This document shows positions 15,388-22,242 of a DNA stretch of 29,456 nt, piece by piece. Within the stretch, counting starts at the first letter, position 1. Every line of letters starts with the position of its first letter. Source of the stretch: Bacteroidales bacterium UBA3808 (lineage in GTDB: Bacteria; Bacteroidota; Bacteroidia; Bacteroidales; Paludibacteraceae). The DNA is taken from positions 1 through 29,456 of the forward strand of contig DFEG01000017.1 of assembly GCA_002369075.1 (NCBI GenBank), given 5' to 3'. The translations under genes were made by a program, and so were the position numbers. The notes under the pieces are model-generated. The model was not told the DNA's origin, searched no databases, and worked only from the letters and a program-made list of their open reading frames with translations.

Positions 15388-16704
15388 ATGAGTATGAAAA
15401 AGATTTTTACTCTTGCGCTTATTGCCGGGATGGCAATCAGTGTAATGGCACAGTCTCAAGCCACCAAAGCCGAGCTGAGTGCAAAGAAAGCAACCGATTC
15501 CGGTCTCCGGACCACCCGTATCGCGATGGAGCAACTCACCCCTGATTTCAAGGTGTACAAGAACGGAGCTCTTCCCCGTCACATTGCCCCTCGTGCAGCA
15601 GCCGCAGCGGCAGCAGCCGACACGGCTTTCTACCTGCTTAAGATGGAGGATGGTTTGTATGCCGGTGTTTCCCCTACTGCAGGTATGTATTATCCGATGA
15701 TTCTGACCAAGGCGACCGAGGATGTCACATTCTATAATTTCTCCGTATTCGCATCGGAGGAGCAGTTTGGCTGGTTCCTGGGCGAGGTATCAGACGAATA
15801 TATGCTTTCTCAGGACACCGATTTAGTCATCCCCGCGGGTGAGATAGAGGCCGGTGCAGGTTACCAAGCCACCCCTATCTTTGCCACCGCCAGCGGCGCA
15901 GAGTACAAATATGGCGGCACAGAAGAGCATCAGTACTGGTACACTTTCAGTCCTGACGCATACCTGTATATGACCAAATGCCATATGTACACCAGCACAG
16001 TCTTTAGTGAGGATGGTAGCGACTACTCTCCCTGGATGTTAACTGCGGAAATGCCTTATCTGTTTGGTTCAGGCATTGATCTTTCCGCATATCCGAACAT
16101 TGGTATGGGTCAGGTTGATACTATCGGTACTCCTTGGGGTTTTGCAGGGATGACCACCAAGATAGACAGTATCACTATCTTTGTAATATCCCGCAATTCG
16201 ACTTCCGTTCAAATCGGTAACAGCCTCAAACTGGCTCTCCACCCCGTAACCATTCAAGGCAACCAATACCTGATAGACACGGATACGGAGCTGGCAAGCC
16301 ATACGGCTACCGATGTTGATATCACGTTCAGCCATACGGTACAAGACCAGCAAGGTGCTTCTCATACCATGGGTGTAGTGACCTTCCCGATTAAAAAGAA
16401 CATCACCGGTGAGTTCTTCATCACCATCAGCGGTCTCAACGGCGAGGGTGCCAACTTCGGTTTATATGGCGACGGTGCAGATTATGCCGGCTATGGTGAC
16501 ACATACTATATCGGAAACGGTAAGTTCCGTAACCTCTTTGGAATAAACGCCCTTATCTCAGTTAACGCAGCTATAGACGAGTCCGGCACGCAGGCTCTCG
16601 ACCGCGTTGAGGATGGTATCAAAGCCCACAAAGCCATCGAGAACGGTCAGATTGTAATCGTTAAGGGTGACAAGAAATTCAACCTGTTAGGTGCAGAGCT
16701 TTAA
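15388..16704 (+). CDS. Secreted protein of unknown function with conserved C-terminal tail (2)
   Basis: A 438-residue protein, last of the operon. The signal peptide is MSMKKIFTLALIAGMAISVM followed by AQ; the internal ATG at 15394 is an alternative start. There is no lipobox. After the signal comes a low-complexity stretch with eight consecutive alanines near residues 69-76. The body shares a domain with the preceding protein (FFITISGLNGEGANFGLY, and an upstream TTKIDSITIFVIS strand), and the C terminus ENGQIVIVKGDKKFNLLG aligns with that protein's tail. Both may be exported ligand-binding or surface proteins working with the SusCD machine. No enzyme motif was found. Two hairpins follow the stop codon. 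Confidence 0.8.
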   Translation: MSMKKIFTLALIAGMAISVMAQSQATKAELSAKKATDSGLRTTRIAMEQLTPDFKVYKNGALPRHIAPRAAAAAAAADTAFYLLKMEDGLYAGVSPTAGMYYPMILTKATEDVTFYNFSVFASEEQFGWFLGEVSDEYMLSQDTDLVIPAGEIEAGAGYQATPIFATASGAEYKYGGTEEHQYWYTFSPDAYLYMTKCHMYTSTVFSEDGSDYSPWMLTAEMPYLFGSGIDLSAYPNIGMGQVDTIGTPWGFAGMTTKIDSITIFVISRNSTSVQIGNSLKLALHPVTIQGNQYLIDTDTELASHTATDVDITFSHTVQDQQGASHTMGVVTFPIKKNITGEFFITISGLNGEGANFGLYGDGADYAGYGDTYYIGNGKFRNLFGINALISVNAAIDESGTQALDRVEDGIKAHKAIENGQIVIVKGDKKFNLLGAEL

Positions 16705-16709
16705 TTGAC

Positions 16710-16728
16710 AGTGGAGTTGCACTCCACT
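16710..16728 (+). terminator. Small perfect hairpin after the SusCD operon
   Basis: AGTGGAGT-TGC-ACTCCACT, a perfect 8-bp stem with a 3-nt loop just after the last stop codon. It has no T-run, so alone it is a weak terminator or a 3'-end protecting stem-loop. Confidence 0.45.
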
Positions 16729-16757
16729 TCACCCCACATTTCAGTAAAATTGTTTAT

Positions 16758-16793
16758 AACCCGTGTAAATTCCTGAGTTTACACGGGTTTCAT
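16758..16793 (+). terminator. Terminator hairpin of the SusCD operon
   Basis: AACCCGTGTAAA, an 8-nt loop, and TTTACACGGGTT form a perfect 12-bp stem, followed by T-rich sequence. It lies 54 nt after the stop codon of the last operon gene and before the mraZ promoter. Confidence 0.85.
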
Positions 16794-16842
16794 TATGTTT
16801 ATAGTTGTTGAAAAGTTGTTAATAAAACAATTGAAAGATTTT

Positions 16843-16906
16843 TTTGTGGGGAAATGTGGTGAATATTATTATTTTTTCGTACCTTTGCAGCGAATTTATA
16901 ATTCGC
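16843..16906 (+). promoter_or_regulatory. mraZ promoter with candidate MraZ operator and start-site dyad
   Basis: The -7 box TACCTTTG is at 16880-16887. The -33 position is degenerate (TGTG, 16855-16858). Overlapping it is TGGGG-N5-TGGTG at 16847-16861, which fits the spacing of the known E. coli MraZ-binding repeats (TGGGN boxes separated by 5 bp), although only two boxes are visible. A perfect dyad GCGAATT-TAT-AATTCGC at 16890-16906 follows the -7 box at once. Together these suggest autoregulation of the cluster by MraZ. Confidence 0.55.
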
Positions 16907-16957
16907 CTTACAAGAAAACAACAGACAAAACCTTAAAAAGGATAGAAATTGACGTTT

Positions 16958-17416
16958 ATGCAGACATTTATCGGAAATATCGAAGGACGGCTGGACGAGA
17001 AGGGGCGCATATTCGTTCCGGCGGTTTACCGCAAGATTTTGGCAGAAGCCGAGTCGAAGCGTATTGTGATGCGCCGCGACACGGACAACGAGTGTCTGAT
17101 GTTCTACCCGGAAGAGGTGTGGAACGAGAAGGTCGAGCAGTTGCGCCAAACGCTTGACGAGTGGGACCCGGAGGACCAGTTGATCCTTATGCAGTTCATG
17201 GCCGACGCCGAGTATCTGGATATGGACGGTCAGGGCCGAATATTGTTGCAGAAGAAGAACCTCGAGACGATCGGCGCCCAACAGGATGTGCTGTTCGTAG
17301 GTATGCTGAACCGCTTTGCCGTCTGGGCACCGGAGACGTTCGCTGCGAAACGGCTCAGCCAGAGTGAGCTGGCGGCACGGTTGCGGGCAAAAATGAAACG
17401 AACAGGGGTCAATTAG
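16958..17416 (+). CDS. mraZ: Transcriptional regulator MraZ
   Basis: 152 residues beginning MQTFIGNIEG. It has the two SpoVT/AbrB-like MraZ half-domains: LDEKGRIFVPAVYRK (about residues 11-25) and LDMDGQGRILLQ in the second half, where D-x-K-G-R/P-x-x-[FY]-R is the DNA-binding signature. MraZ forms a ring-shaped oligomer that binds repeats upstream of its own gene and controls the division/cell-wall cluster. I prefer the ATG at 16958 over a TTG three codons upstream, since family members start just before F-I-G. The stop codon is the start of an 11-bp duplicated sequence. Confidence 0.93.
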   Translation: MQTFIGNIEGRLDEKGRIFVPAVYRKILAEAESKRIVMRRDTDNECLMFYPEEVWNEKVEQLRQTLDEWDPEDQLILMQFMADAEYLDMDGQGRILLQKKNLETIGAQQDVLFVGMLNRFAVWAPETFAAKRLSQSELAARLRAKMKRTGVN

Positions 17417-17436
17417 TACAGAAAGAGTACAGAAAT
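17415..17436. repeat. 11-bp tandem duplication overlapping the mraZ stop
   Basis: AGTACAGAAAG followed by AGTACAGAAAT. The first unit includes the last two bases of the mraZ TAG codon. Confidence 0.7.
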
Positions 17437-17459
17437 GGAATAGCAAGAAACAAAGATGT

Positions 17460-17514
17460 ACTAAATAAGAACCAAAAAAGGACTAAATAAGAACTAAAGA
17501 AGAACTAAAGAATT
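17460..17514. repeat. Five-unit 11-bp tandem array before rsmH
   Basis: Units are ACTAAATAAGA, ACCAAAAAAGG, ACTAAATAAGA, ACTAAAGAAGA and ACTAAAGAATT, an exact 11-bp period over 55 bp. Together with 17415-17436 it makes up most of the 128-bp mraZ-rsmH gap, leaving a purine-rich AGGAGAAAGG stretch just before the rsmH ATG that could serve as a ribosome binding site. Confidence 0.88.
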
Positions 17515-17544
17515 ATGTAAAACAGATAGGAGAAAGGACGTAAG

Positions 17545-18567
17545 ATGGAGAGTGAGATTTACCACATACCGGCGATGCTGCAAGAGACGATCGAGGGTTT
17601 GGCAATCAAACCCGGGGGCGTGTATGTGGATGTCACTTTCGGCGGAGGAGGACACAGCCGCGCTATCCTTGCAAGGATGGACGCGGATGTACAAAGGGAC
17701 GATGTACAATGTACGAAGGAAAGCGGACACCTGTATTCGTTTGACCAGGATATAGAGGCGTATGAGAATGTACAAGGGGACGATGTACGATGTACGAAGG
17801 ATGACGGGGTATTCGTCAATAACCCGAAGTGGACGTTCGTGCATAGCAATTTCCGGTATCTGAAGAACTGGATGGATTATTACGGAGTGAAAGAGATAGA
17901 CGGGTTGCTGGCAGACCTCGGGGTTAGTTTTCACCATTTCGACTGCCCGGAGAGAGGGTTCAGTTTCCGTTTCAGTGCGCCGTTGGATATGCGTATGAAC
18001 CAGACCGCCAAACGTACGGCGGCGGATATAGTGAATGGGTACAGCGAAGAAGAGTTAGCGAGAGTTTTCTGGCTTTACGGCGAGATGAAGAACGGGAGGG
18101 GCATCGCAAGGAATATATGCAAAGCCCGTTCTCAGAAGCCTATTTTACGGACTGAAGAACTGATTAACGCGGCACTGAACCTCCAGATAAATCCGCCATG
18201 CATGGCGGATACAAAGGAAATAGAAGTACCGGCGCAGTACAAGAAAGACTTGGCGCGGCTGTTTCAGGCGCTGCGGATAGAGGTGAACGACGAGATGGGG
18301 GCACTGCGGGAGATGTTAGTGGCAGCACGGGATCTGTTGAAACCCGGCGGCAGGATAGCCATTCTGACTTACCACTCGTTGGAAGACCGGCTGGTGAAGA
18401 ACTTTTTTAGAAGCGGGAACTTGGAAGGTACGATAGAGAAAGACTTTTACGGAAACGCGCTCACTCCGTTTGATGTCATCGAGAAAGGGCGTACAGCCAG
18501 CGAGGATGAAGTAGAACGGAACCCGCGTAGCCGGAGTGCGAAATTACGAGTGGCAGAGAAAAAATAA
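17545..18567 (+). CDS. rsmH: 16S rRNA (cytosine1402-N4)-methyltransferase
   Basis: 340 residues. RsmH (MraW) methylates N4 of C1402 in 16S rRNA with S-adenosylmethionine. The SAM site TFGGGGHS is at residues 31-38; IDGLLADLGVSFHHFDCPER and GFSFRFSAPLDMRMN follow, and the C-terminal LARLFQALRIEVNDE, LKPGGRIAILTYHSLEDRLV and NPRSRSAKLR are conserved. The protein is longer than the roughly 310 residues usual for the family. The excess is explained by two inserted segments (about residues 48-60 and 75-88) encoded by nearly identical 34-bp DNA copies, and a third around residues 212-225 containing a 20-bp palindrome. All avoid the SAM motif. The stop overlaps the ftsL start by one base. Confidence 0.94.
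   Translation: MESEIYHIPAMLQETIEGLAIKPGGVYVDVTFGGGGHSRAILARMDADVQRDDVQCTKESGHLYSFDQDIEAYENVQGDDVRCTKDDGVFVNNPKWTFVHSNFRYLKNWMDYYGVKEIDGLLADLGVSFHHFDCPERGFSFRFSAPLDMRMNQTAKRTAADIVNGYSEEELARVFWLYGEMKNGRGIARNICKARSQKPILRTEELINAALNLQINPPCMADTKEIEVPAQYKKDLARLFQALRIEVNDEMGALREMLVAARDLLKPGGRIAILTYHSLEDRLVKNFFRSGNLEGTIEKDFYGNALTPFDVIEKGRTASEDEVERNPRSRSAKLRVAEKK
17687..17801. repeat. Two 34-bp direct repeats inside rsmH
   Basis: Copies at 17687-17720 and 17768-17801 differ at two positions and are offset by 81 bp, keeping the same reading frame. Each contains GGGACGATGTAC followed by a TGTACRA heptamer duplication. They encode D-V-Q-R-D-D-V-Q-C-T-K and N-V-Q-G-D-D-V-R-C-T-K, flanking the strand that carries the SAM-binding acidic residue. 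Confidence 0.92.
18191..18210. repeat. Perfect 20-bp palindrome inside rsmH
   Basis: ATCCGCCATGCATGGCGGAT reads the same on both strands. It encodes N-P-P-C-M-A-D in a segment (NLQINPPCMADTKEIEVP) that looks inserted before the conserved KDLARLFQALRIEVNDE. Confidence 0.9.
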
Positions 18568-18884
18568 TGGCAGATGCACATGACATACAATCGTGGCTGA
18601 ACGGCGACAGGCTGCGGAGCAAGAAGATCAGGGAGCTGTATCCGCTGATCGGACTGATTGTAGGGCTCCTGTTTCTGTATATCCTGATTGGTTACCAGTC
18701 CGTCAAACAGCAACACAGACTGACGGACACGAAGAAAGAGATGTTAGACGCCAAGTTCCGTTACATGACGGTCAGTGCGCAGCTGACCAACACCACACGG
18801 CAGAGCCAGATATTAGAGGCCCTGCAAGCGAACGGAAGCGAGTTGAAGGAGAACAGAGTGCCGCCGGTGAAGATTTATGAGTGA
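18567..18884 (+). CDS. ftsL: FtsL-like cell division protein
   Basis: 105 residues with the FtsL layout: a short basic cytoplasmic N terminus (SKKIREL), one transmembrane helix (YPLIGLIVGLLFLYILIGY, about residues 25-43), then a periplasmic coiled-coil-prone helix (VKQQHRLTDTKKEMLDAKF). FtsL is part of the divisome core with FtsQ, FtsB and FtsWI. Sequence conservation is low, so the assignment rests on topology, size and its invariant place between rsmH and ftsI. It overlaps rsmH by 1 bp and ftsI by 8 bp, implying translational coupling. Confidence 0.85.
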   Translation: MADAHDIQSWLNGDRLRSKKIRELYPLIGLIVGLLFLYILIGYQSVKQQHRLTDTKKEMLDAKFRYMTVSAQLTNTTRQSQILEALQANGSELKENRVPPVKIYE

Positions 18885-20670
18885 CGAGCAAAGAAATACG
18901 GTATGGAGGTTTGCAATCATATTCATTGTGATTGCAGCGGGTTTCGTAGCCGTGCTCGGCAAGATCATCTATATTCAGGCAGTGGAGCGTGACGAGTGGC
19001 TCAAAGTGGCAGAAAAACAAGTGCCGGCCAGCCGCCCCATCCAAGCGACACGAGGCAACATCCTCGACTGCAACGGTCATCTGCTCGCCACCAGTATGCC
19101 ACAGTACTATGTCTATATGGATACGCGTGTGCCCGCATTGCACGAGAAAGGCGGACAGTTATTCACGGAGCACATTGACACCCTTGCACTGGATTTGGCA
19201 ACCATCGTAGGCGACCACACGCAGGCGGAGTACAAGACGCGCATCACTCAGGCTTACAAGAAAGGCGCCAAGCGTCTGAGGGTATGCGACCATCGGATCA
19301 ATTACCTGCAGCGGCAGGAGTTGGAGAAGAACAAACTAATCAGGAAAGGCAAGTACAAGAGCGGTATTTTCTTTGAGGACCAGCACCGGCGTATCAAGCC
19401 TTACGGCATCCTCGCGAGTCGCACCATCGGCGGCATCTACGGCGAGGGCGGTAGCGGTAATTCGGGTCTGGAGAAGCGTTTTGACAAGGAGTTGCGCGGC
19501 GAGGACGGTTTGAGCAGTATCCAGAAGATCGGCGGGCGGTACGAGTCAGTGACCGTGGAAGAAGCCAAAGACGGCCTGGATGTGCTGACTACCATCGATG
19601 CCAATCTGCAGGACATCGTTGAGAACGCGCTGACCGAGAAGACGCGCGAGCGGAACGCCAAATGGGGCTGCGCCATCCTGATGGAGACGCAGACGGGTTA
19701 TATCCGCGCCATCGCCAACATCGACCGCACCAAGGAAGGCGAGTATTTCGAGGCGCAGAACCACGCCGTGCAGCGTGTGGAGCCGGGTTCGACCTTCAAG
19801 ACGATTGCTCTCGTTGCCGCTCTGGACGACGGGAAGATCGACATAGACGACACGGTGAGCGTGAGCCGCAAGCCGTGGCAGTACTTCAGCGTAAAGCACA
19901 CGGACGCGCACCCGATGGACACATTGCTGACCGTCCGGAGCGCGCTGGCGGTAAGTAGTAACATTGCTCTCGCCAAACTGATTACGCGGAGTTACGAGGG
20001 TTCGGCGCGCAAGTTCGTGCGGCGGATAGAGAAGATGGGACTGACGGACAGCGTCTATTGCGAGATCCCGGGTGCAGACAAAGTGCGTATCGATGTGCCA
20101 CGCGACACGGTGACGCTCAGCAAGATGAGTTACGGGTACTCGGTGGAGATGAGCCCGATGCAGATATTGATGTTCTACAACGCGATCGCCAACGGCGGGC
20201 GTATGATGCGTCCGATGTTGGTGAGCGGTATCCAGCAGAACGGCGAGGACGTTGAACGGTTCCGGCCGGAGGTGGTGAAGTCGTCCATTTGCAGCAACCG
20301 CACGCTGCGTGACATACAAGGGGCACTGCACGATGTTGTGTGGGACGACCATTTGGGAACGGCAGCGAAGAAGCTATGGAGCCGCAAAGCACAAAGCAAT
20401 TTAGTGAGCATAGCCGGCAAGACGGGTACCGCGCAGCTGTTCATCCCCGGCCACGGCTATTCGAGCAGACGCCACCGAATGACGTTTGTCGGGTACTTCC
20501 CGGAGGAGAACCCGCGGTACACGTGCATCTGCATGATCGAGGACCCGCAGTATCCTTACGACGCAGGTATGGACTGCGGCAGTACAGTGAGGGTGATTGC
20601 CGAGAAGACGATGGCGTACACGGGGTGCTATGTGTATCGCGAAGGCGAGCGCGTTTTGGAAAAACGCTAA
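18877..20670 (+). CDS. ftsI: Septal peptidoglycan transpeptidase (class B PBP, FtsI/PBP3-type)
   Basis: 597 residues. An N-terminal signal anchor (FAIIFIVIAAGFVAVLGKII, about 12-31) is followed by the pedestal domain with the R-G-N-I-L-D-x-N-G motif (TRGNILDCNGHLLATS). The transpeptidase domain has all three catalytic motifs: S305-T-F-K308 (EPGSTFK), S360-S-N362 and K515-T-G517. It cross-links septal peptidoglycan in the periplasm with FtsW as partner glycosyltransferase. The protein stops about 80 residues after KTG, leaving no room for a C-terminal PASTA domain. It overlaps ftsL, and the gap to murE is a 7-bp repeat array. Confidence 0.95.
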   Translation: MSDEQRNTVWRFAIIFIVIAAGFVAVLGKIIYIQAVERDEWLKVAEKQVPASRPIQATRGNILDCNGHLLATSMPQYYVYMDTRVPALHEKGGQLFTEHIDTLALDLATIVGDHTQAEYKTRITQAYKKGAKRLRVCDHRINYLQRQELEKNKLIRKGKYKSGIFFEDQHRRIKPYGILASRTIGGIYGEGGSGNSGLEKRFDKELRGEDGLSSIQKIGGRYESVTVEEAKDGLDVLTTIDANLQDIVENALTEKTRERNAKWGCAILMETQTGYIRAIANIDRTKEGEYFEAQNHAVQRVEPGSTFKTIALVAALDDGKIDIDDTVSVSRKPWQYFSVKHTDAHPMDTLLTVRSALAVSSNIALAKLITRSYEGSARKFVRRIEKMGLTDSVYCEIPGADKVRIDVPRDTVTLSKMSYGYSVEMSPMQILMFYNAIANGGRMMRPMLVSGIQQNGEDVERFRPEVVKSSICSNRTLRDIQGALHDVVWDDHLGTAAKKLWSRKAQSNLVSIAGKTGTAQLFIPGHGYSSRRHRMTFVGYFPEENPRYTCICMIEDPQYPYDAGMDCGSTVRVIAEKTMAYTGCYVYREGERVLEKR

Positions 20671-20704
20671 TTAAAAATTACGAATTCAAAATTACGGATT
20701 ACGA
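20670..20704. repeat. 7-bp array forming the whole ftsI-murE spacer
   Basis: ATTAAAA, ATTACGA, ATTCAAA, ATTACGG, ATTACGA, then the murE ATG. Five heptamers run from the last base of the ftsI stop codon to the base before the start codon. Confidence 0.85.
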
Positions 20705-22198
20705 ATGATACTCAGCGAGTTATTGACAGCGATTAAGCCGATTGAGGTGATCGGTACGACGGACAATGAGATCAGCGGCATTCATTTCGACAGCCGCAAA
20801 GTGGGTCAAGGCGACCTTTTCGTTGCCCAAGTCGGCACAGCAGTAGACGGACACACGTTCATTGATGGTTGTGTCGCGAAGGGCGCAGGTGCAGTGGTAC
20901 TTTCGAACAGGAAGTACCTGCCGAAAGAGGCTAAAGGCGAAAAGTTAGAGGCGAAAGTTACATACATCCTCGTAGAGAACACGGACAAGGCACTGGGGCT
21001 GTTGGCGAGCAAGTGGTTCGGCGAGCCGAGCAAGGCACTGACGCTGGTCGGTGTGACCGGCACGAACGGCAAGACGACCATCGCCACCTTATTATATAAA
21101 CTCGTGCGCGCGATGGGTCACAAGGCCGGTCTGCTGTCCACTGTGGTCAATTATATCGAGGACGAGGCAGTGCCCGCGACGCACACCACGCCGGACGCCA
21201 TCGAACTGAACGGACTGCTGCGGCGGATGGTAGATGCCGGTTGCGAGTACGCGTTCATGGAGGTCAGCAGCCATGCCATCGCCCAGGAACGTATCGCCGG
21301 ACTCGATTTTGACGGGGCGCTGTTCACCAACCTCACGAGGGACCATATCGACTACCATAAGACCTTTGACAACTACCGCGACACGAAGAAAAGGCTGTTC
21401 GACGGTCTGAAGAAGAGCGCTTTTGCTGTGACTAACAAGGACGACAAGAACGGCTTGGTGATGACGCAGAACTGCAAGGCCGCGGTACATACCTACTCCA
21501 CCCGTTCGCTGGCGGATTACAAGGCGCAGATACTGGAAGAAGGGTTCGAGGGAATGATGCTCAATATCAACGGCAAAGAGGTTTTTGTGCCACTGGTAGG
21601 ACGGTTCAACGTGAGCAACCTGCTGTGTATCTACGGCGCTGCACTGTGCTTGGGTTTTGATGAACTGGAAGTGCTGCGTGTGCTGAGTACGCTGAAGCCC
21701 GTGAACGGACGGTTTGAAACCATCCGCAGCCCGAAAGGCTGGACGGCTATCGTCGATTATGCCCACACGCCGGACGCCGTAGATAATGTGATCCAGACGA
21801 TTAGGGAGATTCTAGATAGTCGAAAGTCAAAAGCCGAAAGTCAAAAGCCGAAATTGATTACGGTAATCGGTTGCGGCGGCAACCGCGACAAAGGCAAACG
21901 ACCAATGATGGCGCAGATTGCGAAGAAAGGGAGCGAGCAGTTGATCCTGACCTCCGACAACCCGCGCGACGAAGAGCCGGCAGATATCCTGAATGATATG
22001 AAAGCCGGACTGACGGAAGAGGAACTCAAAAGCACTTTGGTCATCGAGGACCGCGCGGCGGCTATCCAGACCGCTTGCACGTTGGCGCAGAGCGGCGATG
22101 TGATTCTGGTGGCAGGCAAGGGTCATGAGGACTACCAGATTATCAAAGGTGTGAAGCACCATTTTGACGACCATGAGGTTGTGAGACAGTTTATTTAA
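20705..22198 (+). CDS. murE: UDP-MurNAc-L-Ala-D-Glu:meso-diaminopimelate ligase
   Basis: 497 residues, all three Mur ligase domains. MurE adds the third stem-peptide residue to UDP-MurNAc-L-Ala-D-Glu in the cytoplasm using ATP. The P-loop G119-T-N-G-K-T-T125 is intact, and MEVSSHAIAQERIAGLDFD and FTNLTRDHIDYH are conserved. The D418-N-P-R421 motif followed by DEEP predicts meso-diaminopimelate rather than lysine. Two segments look inserted and are encoded by 7-bp-period DNA: KEAKGEKLEAK (about residues 74-84) in the N-terminal domain, and SRKSKAESQKPK (about 372-383) just before the LITVIGCGGNRDKGKR strand. Both are lysine-rich and probably surface loops. The start directly follows a heptamer array. 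Confidence 0.95.
   Translation: MILSELLTAIKPIEVIGTTDNEISGIHFDSRKVGQGDLFVAQVGTAVDGHTFIDGCVAKGAGAVVLSNRKYLPKEAKGEKLEAKVTYILVENTDKALGLLASKWFGEPSKALTLVGVTGTNGKTTIATLLYKLVRAMGHKAGLLSTVVNYIEDEAVPATHTTPDAIELNGLLRRMVDAGCEYAFMEVSSHAIAQERIAGLDFDGALFTNLTRDHIDYHKTFDNYRDTKKRLFDGLKKSAFAVTNKDDKNGLVMTQNCKAAVHTYSTRSLADYKAQILEEGFEGMMLNINGKEVFVPLVGRFNVSNLLCIYGAALCLGFDELEVLRVLSTLKPVNGRFETIRSPKGWTAIVDYAHTPDAVDNVIQTIREILDSRKSKAESQKPKLITVIGCGGNRDKGKRPMMAQIAKKGSEQLILTSDNPRDEEPADILNDMKAGLTEEELKSTLVIEDRAAAIQTACTLAQSGDVILVAGKGHEDYQIIKGVKHHFDDHEVVRQFI
20927..20961. repeat. 7-bp-period array inside murE (first)
   Basis: GAGGCTA, AAGGCGA, AAAGTTA, GAGGCGA, AAGTTAC: a degenerate 7-bp period that encodes E-A-K-G-E-K-L-E-A-K-V. 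Confidence 0.55.
21821..21853. repeat. 14-bp (2 x 7) tandem duplication inside murE (second)
   Basis: CGAAAGTCAAAAGC occurs twice in exact tandem and is followed by CGAAA. The 7-bp sub-units CGAAAGT and CAAAAGC resemble those in murG at 26571-26598. Confidence 0.88.
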
Positions 22199-22200
22199 TA

Positions 22201-22240
22201 CGATATATCGAAATATCGATTTATCGAAAAATCGAAAAGG
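22201..22240. repeat. 8-bp tandem array in the murE-mraY spacer
   Basis: CGATATAT, CGAAATAT, CGATTTAT, CGAAAAAT, CGAAAAGG: five 8-mers with CGA fixed, ending two bases before the mraY ATG. The final AAAAGG may double as a weak ribosome binding site. The unit is shared with 2127-2166 upstream of htpG. Confidence 0.88.
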
Positions 22241-22242
22241 AC

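Noticed and set aside
6066..16704. Polysaccharide utilisation locus with a glycan target
   Set aside because: No glycoside hydrolase, lyase, esterase or SusE/F-like gene was recognised in the operon; the only enzyme motif is HExxH.
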